Source: Oligella ureolytica DSM 18253
GTDB taxonomy: Bacteria; Pseudomonadota; Gammaproteobacteria; Burkholderiales; Burkholderiaceae_B
DNA length: 64,000 nucleotides
NCBI RefSeq assembly: GCF_000373745.1
Contig: NZ_KB892346.1
Coordinates: forward strand, 1-64,000
Direction: 5' to 3'
Shown here: positions 38,735-47,087 of the stretch, piece after piece
How positions within the stretch are numbered: the first letter of the stretch is position 1
Layout: each line of letters starts with the position of its first letter
Notes under the pieces: generated by a model
Told to the model about the DNA's origin: nothing
Databases searched by the model: none
Seen by the model: the letters and a program-made list of their open reading frames with translations, nothing else
Translations under genes and position numbers: made by a program

Positions 38735-40030
38735 CTAATCCTTCATCAAGCCCTCACCGAGATATGTATTGTCATCCTTCATGCCCGGCAAGACAAAGTA
38801 GTAACCGCCACCGAAGGGCTTGATATAGCGTTCCAAAGGCTCACCGTTCAGGCGGGTTTGAGCATGAATAAAGCCATGGAGTAAGTCATTTTGGAAGGAA
38901 ATAAAGATTAAACCCATATCCAGCAAGCCGGAAGGATGCAACCCCAGTGAATAGCTGAAACTGCGACGTCTCATCTTAGCGACATGACGCTCCGGATCGC
39001 GCGGCTCGGCACGACGTATATGAGAATCGTATAAAATACGGTCGCCATGCGGATCCTTTAGCATTTCTGGATCGTCAAACTCACCCTTCATACCGATAGG
39101 TGCGCCGCTGCGTTTATCGCGACCGAAGTCATTTTCCTGATCCTCTAAAGGCGTACGATCCCAGAACTGCAAATTAAAACGAATCAGTCTGACAGCCATA
39201 TAAGACCCGTCACGACACCAAGCCTGCTCCTCCTGCTTCGCCGTGACCCAGACCAGATCGTCCATCAAAGCGGCGTCCTTGCTGTCCGCATTACCCGTGC
39301 CGTCTTTAAAGCCGAATAAATTAATCGCCGTCTGACCGCGGTCAATATCACGCGCCGGTAAGAAGCCGTCGATTTTCCACAGCGGTGACATATAGCGCTC
39401 AGTGTGTCTTACAATATCACGCAACGCATAAATCACACTTTCACGGCTATTGGCACAGAACTGCAATAACAAATCACCGCCCACCCATTTAGCTTCCAGA
39501 CGATCATTAGGAAAACGGTTCATTTCCATCAAGTGCTTAGGCTTACGATCCTGAAGACCGAAACGATCGTCAAACAAAGTGTGACCGACAGCCACCGTCA
39601 CCGTTAATAAATCAGGCTCTAATTTACCGCCCAAAATACCGGACTCCATCGGCGGTAAACGATCGTCCTTATCCACCGGAATATCTTGGGGGACCGTTAA
39701 AAAGCGGATGCGTCGTGAAATAATTTTAAAGAGCTCGTTCAGCTCCTGCACCGTTTCAACGGTCAAATTAAAGGCAATCACAATCGCTTCCTTATGATCC
39801 GGGGTAATGACGCCCTGTTGATGCGCACCATGAGCATCGATATGCCGCGCATAATTCGGCATACAACTCGTACCATCGGCCGTCTTTGTCGCGTCATTGG
39901 CGTCCTTAGCAAAAGCAAGCTGTGTTGCCGTCACTCCCAAGGCACTCATACCTAAACCGAGCTGTCCGAAGCGTCGCAATGCGCCGCGACGTGCTGATGA
40001 AAAATGGCTGTTATTCTGATTAGTCGACAT
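38735..40030 (-). CDS. efeB: Deferrochelatase/DyP-type peroxidase EfeB
   Basis: A 431-residue heme peroxidase of the dye-decolorizing family. The N terminus SSARRGALRRFGQLGLG plus a hydrophobic stretch is a Tat signal. The DyP motif GxxDG appears in FGFKDGTGN, with the proximal histidine in the C-terminal half. In Efe systems EfeB works in the periplasm, either oxidising ferrous iron or recovering iron from heme. Its ATG follows the efeO stop by three bases; last gene of the iron operon. Confidence 0.93.
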   Translation of the reverse strand: MSTNQNNSHFSSARRGALRRFGQLGLGMSALGVTATQLAFAKDANDATKTADGTSCMPNYARHIDAHGAHQQGVITPDHKEAIVIAFNLTVETVQELNELFKIISRRIRFLTVPQDIPVDKDDRLPPMESGILGGKLEPDLLTVTVAVGHTLFDDRFGLQDRKPKHLMEMNRFPNDRLEAKWVGGDLLLQFCANSRESVIYALRDIVRHTERYMSPLWKIDGFLPARDIDRGQTAINLFGFKDGTGNADSKDAALMDDLVWVTAKQEEQAWCRDGSYMAVRLIRFNLQFWDRTPLEDQENDFGRDKRSGAPIGMKGEFDDPEMLKDPHGDRILYDSHIRRAEPRDPERHVAKMRRRSFSYSLGLHPSGLLDMGLIFISFQNDLLHGFIHAQTRLNGEPLERYIKPFGGGYYFVLPGMKDDNTYLGEGLMKD

Positions 40031-40033
40031 ACG

Positions 40034-40954
40034 CTACTCCGACTTGTACTTAAAATAAACTTCAATATCCAATAAAGCGCGCAACTCAGCCAGCTGCTGA
40101 GCCTGCTTCGTGACAAGCGAGTAGAGACGTGCTTTATCAGCAGACTTTAACTGATTAAACTGCTTAAAGCCGTCGCCCTCACGATAGCCATCCATAATCG
40201 CCTGAATACGCTCAAATAAAGCGTTGATATTAGCCATCACAGGCTCGTCGATAAAGGGTTTAAGCAAAGTTACGACCTGTTGTGAACCGTCAAGATTAGC
40301 CTGAATATCTGCCAGATCGGAACCGGCATATTGATTTTCAATGCCGAGCAGCTTCTTTTCCAGAATCATTTCCATAAAATCAGCGCCGGACTGCACTAAT
40401 TTGGCAATTTCCAAAGTCTCAATGGCAATGCGTTTATTGACATCACGCAAATGATGCAGTAAATGCTGCGTATCATGCACCGTTTTCTCCACATCAGCGA
40501 GCACAAAAACATCATACTCAACGCGGTGATAACCTTTAAAACCCGGATTGGCCTCACGATCCAGAAAATAATCCGCGCGTGAATTCACCATCTTATCAAT
40601 AAAGCCGAAAGACTGCAGCGCCGGGCGCACACGCTCATAGGCTTGATGCGCTTTAATATACTGCGCTTTAGCATCGTCCAGATCGCCGGCCTTGGCAAGC
40701 TCGACAATCATAGTTAATGCAGCAATGGACTCGGCAATCGAAGACTCCATATACTGCATATACGCCTCAATCGCCGGCATAAACTTTTGAGGGGTAGGAA
40801 TATCACCCTTGGCAGCGGCAATATCGCCGCTGTTCATCACCGGCGCCCGCACCGCCTGTGCCGGCGTCATCAGCGCCAGCAGACCGCCGACCACCAACGT
40901 CATGGTCACCGCTTTGACCACATCACTAAGCTGTTTTAACTGTTTGCGCTTCAT
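40034..40954 (-). CDS. efeO: Imelysin/EfeO-type M75 iron-binding protein without cupredoxin domain
   Basis: About 306 residues: signal sequence (VVGGLLALMTPAQA) and a single M75 domain with the GYHRVEYDVF segment carrying the HxxE metal motif. Classical EfeO has an extra N-terminal cupredoxin domain; here that domain is encoded separately at 41805-42152, as in EfeM-type forms. It hands iron to the FTR1 permease. The frame is open back to 41005, but MKRKQLKQ at 40954 is the sensible start, giving a 29-base overlap with efeU. Confidence 0.88.
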   Translation of the reverse strand: MKRKQLKQLSDVVKAVTMTLVVGGLLALMTPAQAVRAPVMNSGDIAAAKGDIPTPQKFMPAIEAYMQYMESSIAESIAALTMIVELAKAGDLDDAKAQYIKAHQAYERVRPALQSFGFIDKMVNSRADYFLDREANPGFKGYHRVEYDVFVLADVEKTVHDTQHLLHHLRDVNKRIAIETLEIAKLVQSGADFMEMILEKKLLGIENQYAGSDLADIQANLDGSQQVVTLLKPFIDEPVMANINALFERIQAIMDGYREGDGFKQFNQLKSADKARLYSLVTKQAQQLAELRALLDIEVYFKYKSE

Positions 40955-41782
40955 AACGATTAGACCGTTGAAAAATAAAGGCAATAATAAGCCAAAATAA
41001 AACAAAGACGATCACATTAAGCAAGGTAGGCTGATCGCGATAAGCAAAGAATGAGCCTGCCAAATTACCCACAAAGCCCGAAGTACTCAAGATATCCGAA
41101 CTATTCCATAGCTCGCTGCAAGTCCATGCCGGCAGTAACTCAACACAATCACTTTCGACCAGTAAATTCACAATATCTTCGACCGCGCGCATCAGCAATG
41201 ACAGCCCTAAAAACAATAGCAAAAAGCCCGTCACGCTAAAGAATTTCTTCCATGACACCACGCGACCGGTCAAAATAAATAAGTAAAAAGTCACAAAGGA
41301 TGCGATCACACCGACAAGCACTTCAAGACTAAAAGCACCGATATTGTCTGAGCTTAAGGCCATAATCTGTGCCGATAAGAAAACCACTATCTCCGAACCC
41401 TCACGCACAATGGCCACTAAAATCACCACCAAAGCGCCCCACCAAGCGTAGTTTTCTCGACTTTTAAGCATCTCCGCTTCGATGGCCGATTTCATATTGC
41501 GAGCGTTTTTGTGCATCCAGTAAACCATTTGCACGGTCAAAACGCACGCCAAGCTTTGCATGATGATCATAAAAATGCTTTGCGGCGCCCCCTCTAAAGC
41601 GCTGAATACACCATAAATCACCAAGGCCAAAACCACCGCCACCAGCAGACCGAGTGCTACCCCACCCATAAGTAACGCATACTACTGCGATCCTCCTGCT
41701 TAGCCATCCAAGCATAAATAATGCCGATCACCAGCAAGGCCTCAAAACATTCCCGCCATACCACAAAAGCCACATGACCCAT
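40926..41782 (-). pseudogene. efeU: Ferrous/ferric iron permease EfeU/FTR1, frameshifted
   Basis: An FTR1-family permease broken by a one-base deletion. The 5' part starts at ATG 41782 after an AGGGAG ribosome site and reads MGHVAFVVWRECFEALLVIG, including the first REXXE iron motif, but meets TAG after YLWVG. A one-base shift in the G run around 41660-41667 restores GGVALGLLVAVVLA and the rest, with the second REXXE motif (REGSE) and seven helices in total, about 285 residues. The remaining frame (from 41669) lacks helix 1 and would not transport. Could be a true mutation, phase variation, or a sequencing error in a homopolymer. Confidence 0.85.
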
Positions 41783-41804
41783 GGTCACGCTCCCTGTTAT
41801 AAAT

Positions 41805-42152
41805 TTACTTAATGATTAATTTACCCTTAGGCTTATCCAGATGAAAATCATCAAAAAAATCATACTCACCGGGCTTTTTAGGTGGAATCACCACCACCGA
41901 AGTCACGCCCGGTGCCAGTACTTTTTCCTTGCGCAATTGCAGACTTTCAAACTCAGCCGGTCCGCTACCGATATTGCTCACCTCAATACGGATAATCGTA
42001 TTAGCCGGCGCTTCCAAAACCAAAGGAATCAAATCACCGTCTTTCATCTGCAGCTGAATCGTATGCTTTTCTTTATCTTTAGCCACCGCCGCTTGAAAAC
42101 TCAAGAAAAAGGAAGTAAATAACGCCACCAAAAGAAATGCATTTTTTCTCAT
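41805..42152 (-). CDS. Periplasmic cupredoxin-domain protein of the iron operon (FtrB-like)
   Basis: A 115-residue exported protein, signal peptide about 1-24 (FQAAVA), with a single cupredoxin fold (HTIQLQMKDGDLIPLVLEAP, ANTIIRIEVSNIGSGPAEFE, GEYDFFDDFHLDKPKGKLII). It corresponds to the FtrB component of FtrABCD iron systems or the N-terminal domain of EfeO, and is thought to oxidise or relay ferrous iron. It lies between the P19 gene and efeU, behind an internal terminator. Confidence 0.82.
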   Translation of the reverse strand: MRKNAFLLVALFTSFFLSFQAAVAKDKEKHTIQLQMKDGDLIPLVLEAPANTIIRIEVSNIGSGPAEFESLQLRKEKVLAPGVTSVVVIPPKKPGEYDFFDDFHLDKPKGKLIIK

Positions 42153-42164
42153 TGCTTCACCCCA

Positions 42165-42214
42165 TTAAAAAAGCAAAAGCTCACAGCCTTACCTGTCAGG
42201 GTACTCTGTGAGCT
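42165..42214 (-). terminator. Internal terminator/attenuator between p19 and the cupredoxin gene
   Basis: AAGCTCACAG (42177-42186) pairs with CTGTGAGCTT (42205-42214). Read on the minus strand, the stem is followed by TTTGCTTTTTT. Placed after the first gene of the operon, it would keep the P19 transcript more abundant than the downstream genes. Confidence 0.75.
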
Positions 42215-42248
42215 TAAAGACTAAAGATCAGCCGTAACGGCTATGCTC

Positions 42249-42806
42249 TTAGTAACCACCTTTACGTCCGGTACCGCTAAAGTCAAATTCCCAAGACACG
42301 TCAAACGGCTGGAACCAAGGACCGACACCGGTCTCCTTATCAATATGGCGACCCATTTGATTAGGGTTGGGAGGAGCAATATTAAAAGTCACTTTGTACT
42401 TACCATGACCGTCCAATTTAATATTGTCACCGTAGTGTGGACCGTCGTTCGCAACCATCATCATAAAATGACCGTCCTGATTGAACTTACTGTCACCATC
42501 AAGCTTTTGGATGTTGTAGGTGATGTTAAGATTAGGAATCCAATCACCCTCGGAGAAACCGTTAGGGTTATCCTCTAAAGCATGAATATCAGCCTCTAAG
42601 TGAATATCGGAGTCCTTAGCGGGACGGTGCTGATGCTCAGGATCTACACCCTCGTTATCCATCGTGATAGGCTGTAGATAAACACCGACGATTTCCATAC
42701 CGTCCTTGAGAACCGGCTCACCGACCGGATACTCTTGTGCATTAGCCGCAGAAGCAAATAATAATGCGGTTGCACTTGCCAACATAACACTGCTTAATAA
42801 CTTCAT
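42249..42806 (-). CDS. ftrA: Periplasmic iron-binding protein P19/FtrA (Tp34 family)
   Basis: A 185-residue exported protein; signal peptide ends at ANAQ (residue about 23). EYPVGEPVLKDGMEIVGVYLQP with the metal-binding Glu, HQHRPAKDSDIHLEADIHA with several histidines, and HFMMMVANDGPHYG match P19-type copper/iron-binding proteins, which work with FTR1 permeases. First gene of the iron operon, downstream of a Fur-like box. Confidence 0.9.
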   Translation of the reverse strand: MKLLSSVMLASATALLFASAANAQEYPVGEPVLKDGMEIVGVYLQPITMDNEGVDPEHQHRPAKDSDIHLEADIHALEDNPNGFSEGDWIPNLNITYNIQKLDGDSKFNQDGHFMMMVANDGPHYGDNIKLDGHGKYKVTFNIAPPNPNQMGRHIDKETGVGPWFQPFDVSWEFDFSGTGRKGGY

Positions 42807-42843
42807 ATTTAATTCCTCATAAATTCAATAAATTAACTCTTAT

Positions 42844-42865
42844 TAAGAATGATTCTCATTGCTAG
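42844..42865 (-). promoter_or_regulatory. Probable Fur box upstream of the iron operon
   Basis: TAAGAATGATTCTCATTGC resembles the 19-bp Fur consensus built from NATA/TAT hexamers (core GAATGATTCTCATT). It sits about 40-60 bases upstream of the ftrA start, where a repressor would block transcription when iron is plentiful. Confidence 0.75.
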
Positions 42866-42939
42866 TGTACGCTCATTTACTTTTACTTTCAACAAGTAAT
42901 AATTCAGAAATAAAATCTGTTGCTTATTAGACAAACATG

Positions 42940-42979
42940 AAAAAAGGCCAAAGCAATCTGATGACATACTGCTTCGGCC
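42940..42979 (-). terminator. Rho-independent terminator downstream of the grxB remnant
   Basis: GGCCAAAGCA (42946-42955) pairs with TGCTTCGGCC (42970-42979) with one G-T pair; on the minus strand a run of six T follows. Confidence 0.85.
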
Positions 42980-43003
42980 CCGGCTTTTTTAGCACTGCAC
43001 TGC

Positions 43004-43327
43004 TTAGATTGACTTCGCTTCACCCATTTGTACGTAAGTCGGCACCTTAGAGGCGGCGCTCATTAAGTCCATATACGCTTGAGTCACGGGCGGAAATTCA
43101 ATCCCCGCAGCCGCTGAGATATGCCTTAAAAAGGGATATAGGCGAATATCGTCATACCCATAGTGTTGGGCTTGAATACGTGCCAGATCAATATGCGGTA
43201 TCAGCTTTTCCAAGGCCGCTTGCCCCTGCTGCAGCAAGGCCGGCGCTTCCTCAGCTAAGCGTCCAAAATCATCCACGCGCTTTTCATGAATGGTTTTATA
43301 GTGTTCACGTGCCGATGTTGTGGCAAA
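43004..43327 (-). pseudogene. grxB: Glutaredoxin 2 (GrxB), 5'-truncated remnant
   Basis: The last ~105 residues match the helical C-terminal domain of GrxB: FATTSAREHYKTIHEKR corresponds to the FSTPAARKYF region, and YDDIRLYPFLRHISAAAGIEFP to the DDIQLFPLLRNLTLVAGINWP region of E. coli GrxB. The thioredoxin-fold half with the CPYC active site is absent. The coding sequence is cut at about 43311-43330, where it meets an oppositely oriented hydantoinase fragment. It cannot make a working glutaredoxin. Confidence 0.82.
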
Positions 43328-43638
43328 CCCACATGACCAATTCACGCCTAACCGATCCGGAAATACTCGAGTTCAGATACCCTGTCGTATTAGAGGAATT
43401 TTCTATACGCCATGGTAGTGGAGGCGGCGGCAAAGTCAGTGGTGGCAATGGTGGTACTCGCCGTATTCGCTTCTTAAAACCGATGACAGCTTCTATCCTT
43501 TCTAACCGTCGTCGAGTTGCTCCGTTTGGCGCATTAGGCGGGGAAGATGGAGAGGTAGGAGCAAACCATGTAGAGCGCACTAACGGAACCGTAGAGCAGC
43601 TAGGATTCAGTGCCTCAACCAGCATGCAAATCGGTGAT
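43323..43638 (+). repeat. Direct repeat copy 2 (hydantoinase 3' fragment)
   Basis: Matches 34501-34816 at 315 of 316 positions. Upstream it joins the broken grxB; downstream identity ends abruptly at 43638. Confidence 0.95.
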
Positions 43639-43686
43639 GTGTTTGTTATTGATACGCCGGGCGGTGGTGGCTATGGAAAGGCGTAA
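43323..43686 (+). pseudogene. 5'-truncated hydantoinase/oxoprolinase fragment
   Basis: Encodes the last ~120 residues of a HyuB-type protein (QTHMTNSRLTDPEILEFRYP to DTPGGGGYGKA, then TAA). The first 316 bases equal the gene at 31193-34867; the final 16 codons differ (DVFVIDTPGGGGYGKA against DIFVIKTPGGGAYGKAE) in a way typical of a diverged paralogue. No start codon or upstream part of the enzyme is present. Probably the residue of a second hydantoinase gene after recombination and deletion. Confidence 0.85.
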
Positions 43687-43801
43687 TAACCTCAAGCGCT
43701 TAGTTGCTAACTATCAGTAAGCTCAACCCTAGTAGATAACATTTCATCGCTACCACACTATACTTTTAACCAATAAAGCTTAAGCCACGACTCATCCACT
43801 T

Positions 43802-44671
43802 ATTAAAGACGGCTTTTCCGCCCAATATCGTGTCACCGATGGGAGCAACTTCCACTTAGAGAGTTTTAACACAGCCCCTCCGGAGCACCTCGCCAAGGAT
43901 CTCCTCACAAAAAGGAAAAAGTCACTCGTTAAACGCATTGCTAAGCTTCAAGACATTTTGTATGCCAATGATCGACACGCCCTACTCACCATTTTTCAGG
44001 CAATGGATGCGGGAGGTAAAGACTCTGCTATTAAGCACTTATTCACCGGCATTAACCCCCAAGGTTGTGAAGTACATTCATTTAAGCGTCCGACCTTCCT
44101 TGAACTCGACCATGATTTCATGTGGCGTAGCAACATACGCACCCCCAGTCGTGGCAAGATTGGCGTTTTTAACCGTTCTTACTATGAAGAAGTGCTGGTG
44201 GTTAAGGTTCATGAGCAAATATTAAACAGCTCGAAACTGCCAAAAGAACTTATTCACGAGGATATTTGGGCAGAACGCTTTGAATATATACGTGCTTTTG
44301 AGCGCTCTATGCATCAAAACGGGACCAATGTATTGAAGTTTTTCCTCTATTTATCGCCGGATGAACAGAAGAAACGCTTTATTTCACGCATGAAAAATCC
44401 AGAGAAAAACTGGAAATTTGATCCTAATGACTTATACGAACGAAGCTTTTGGGGCGAGTATATGCAAGCTTATGAAGAAGCGATTCAATCAACTGCCTGC
44501 CAAGACTCCCCCTGGTACATCATCCCCGCTGACGATAAGCCCTATAGCCGAGCAGTCATCGCCGATGCCGTATGCCAACACTTGGCGAGTTTAAATCTCG
44601 AATATCCAACCCTAAGCGAAGAAGTACAAAGTAATTTACAGAGCTATATTGAGCAATTACAAAATGAATAA
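43802..44671 (+). CDS. ppk2: Polyphosphate kinase 2 family protein, no canonical start codon
   Basis: A PPK2-type kinase that uses polyphosphate to phosphorylate nucleotides (or the reverse). Walker A is in FQAMDAGGKDSAIKH, Walker B-like NRSYYEEVLVVKVH, and RSFWGEYMQAYEEAI is near the C terminus. The conserved N-terminal part (YRVTDGSNFHLESF, LAKDLLTKRKKSLVKRIAKL) is encoded in the same frame back to a stop at 43781, but this stretch contains no ATG, GTG or TTG; ATT at 43802 is the only near-start. The first usual start (TTG 43958) would delete about 50 conserved residues. Either a rare ATT start or loss of the 5' end. Confidence 0.72.
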   Translation: MKDGFSAQYRVTDGSNFHLESFNTAPPEHLAKDLLTKRKKSLVKRIAKLQDILYANDRHALLTIFQAMDAGGKDSAIKHLFTGINPQGCEVHSFKRPTFLELDHDFMWRSNIRTPSRGKIGVFNRSYYEEVLVVKVHEQILNSSKLPKELIHEDIWAERFEYIRAFERSMHQNGTNVLKFFLYLSPDEQKKRFISRMKNPEKNWKFDPNDLYERSFWGEYMQAYEEAIQSTACQDSPWYIIPADDKPYSRAVIADAVCQHLASLNLEYPTLSEEVQSNLQSYIEQLQNE

Positions 44672-46122
<1,451 letters not shown>

Positions 46123-46139
46123 TAGTCTATAAGTAAATT

Positions 46140-46173
46140 AAGAGGGGTGAGAAATTAATTTCTCCCCCCTCTT
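46140..46173 (+). terminator. Strong hairpin after pobA
   Basis: AAGAGGGG (46140-46147) with CCCCTCTT (46166-46173) enclose GAGAAATT/AATTTCTC. Few T follow, but the position between pobA and pchC suggests a terminator separating the two units. Confidence 0.65.
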
Positions 46174-46221
46174 ATTCTCTCAAACAATTGAAGCTTAAAC
46201 CAACTCCAATTAGGTAGAGCA

Positions 46222-46566
46222 ATGAAAACAGAAATAAAACGCCGTGTAACAATGGCATATAAAGGACTGGGCCTAGGCGCTGTAGTTTGTGTTTTAATGA
46301 GTTTTTCTAGTACTGCTTCTGCAGCTGATGAGCAAGAACTGATTAAAAGAGGTGAGGCACGTTACAACAAATTATGCGCTCTTTGTCACGAAGTGGGCAC
46401 AGGTACCTATATTAAAGGTCGTCAACTACATCCCGATTTTATCGCCGCTATAGTGCGTAATGGCCTTTTGGCTATGCCGGCTTTCCCTCATACTCACCTC
46501 AGTGACGAGGATTTGTTAGCGGTGGGTAAATATATCCAGCAATCATCGGCTCCTGAAGAGAAATAG
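46222..46566 (+). CDS. pchC: p-Cresol methylhydroxylase cytochrome c subunit
   Basis: A 114-residue exported monoheme cytochrome: signal peptide to about ASAAD, heme motif CALCH, and a methionine ligand candidate in LLAMPAFPHTHLSD. In flavocytochrome PCMH this subunit takes the electrons from the FAD of PchF and passes them to a periplasmic acceptor. It is directly followed by pchX and pchF, which fixes the identity. The pch arrangement here is C-X-F-A. Confidence 0.92.
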   Translation: MKTEIKRRVTMAYKGLGLGAVVCVLMSFSSTASAADEQELIKRGEARYNKLCALCHEVGTGTYIKGRQLHPDFIAAIVRNGLLAMPAFPHTHLSDEDLLAVGKYIQQSSAPEEK

Positions 46567-46575
46567 GAGGCAATT

Positions 46576-47076
46576 ATGAACATCACACGTCGTCAAGCTT
46601 TAAAATCTATGGCAGCCGTGGCAGGTGTCAGCGGCACCGGATTATTGATGGGCTTTGGACCGATTGCGGTAGCTGAACCGGCTTTCTCGCCGAAAACAAC
46701 AACTGTTATAGTTAGTCTGGATACCATTGGCCAAACTTTTTTAAACCGTATCCGAACACAACGAGATACGCATATTTCTCAAGTACTACGTGCAAGCACC
46801 GATCTTTCTTTTGTGCAAAATCTGCAACGTATCTTGACTAACGGCCAAGCACAACGAATTGTGGGTCTAGTAGATGACGCATCAGCTACGCTAATACTTG
46901 ACTTGGCTCGCAGTGCGAATGCTAAGCTTATTTGGGATAAGTCTCACAGCCAGCTTTCCGAAATTGATGCCGCCTTATTGGGTCTGACTCTCAATGGCTT
47001 TGAAGCAAAAGCTACTTACACTAAAAACGGACGTCAGAGCAGGGGACATTATGTGTCCTTTATGTTAGAGATTTAA
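46576..47076 (+). CDS. pchX: PchX-like exported protein of unknown function
   Basis: A 166-residue protein between pchC and pchF. The N terminus MNITRRQALKSMAAVAGVSG has a twin-arginine type signal, so it should be exported folded. The mature part (VIVSLDTIGQTFLNRIRTQR, IVGLVDDASATLILDLARSA) has no motif that I recognise. An open frame called pchX is known in the same place in Pseudomonas p-cresol clusters; its role has not been settled to my knowledge. A role in assembly or FAD attachment of the PchCF complex is inference only. Confidence 0.75.
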   Translation: MNITRRQALKSMAAVAGVSGTGLLMGFGPIAVAEPAFSPKTTTVIVSLDTIGQTFLNRIRTQRDTHISQVLRASTDLSFVQNLQRILTNGQAQRIVGLVDDASATLILDLARSANAKLIWDKSHSQLSEIDAALLGLTLNGFEAKATYTKNGRQSRGHYVSFMLEI

Positions 47077-47087
47077 AAGGATTAGAG

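Noticed and set aside
43180-43686. Plus-strand open frame joining the antisense of grxB with the hydantoinase fragment
   Set aside because: The first 45 codons are only the reverse of grxB; no ribosome site or family match there, so it is a chance fusion.
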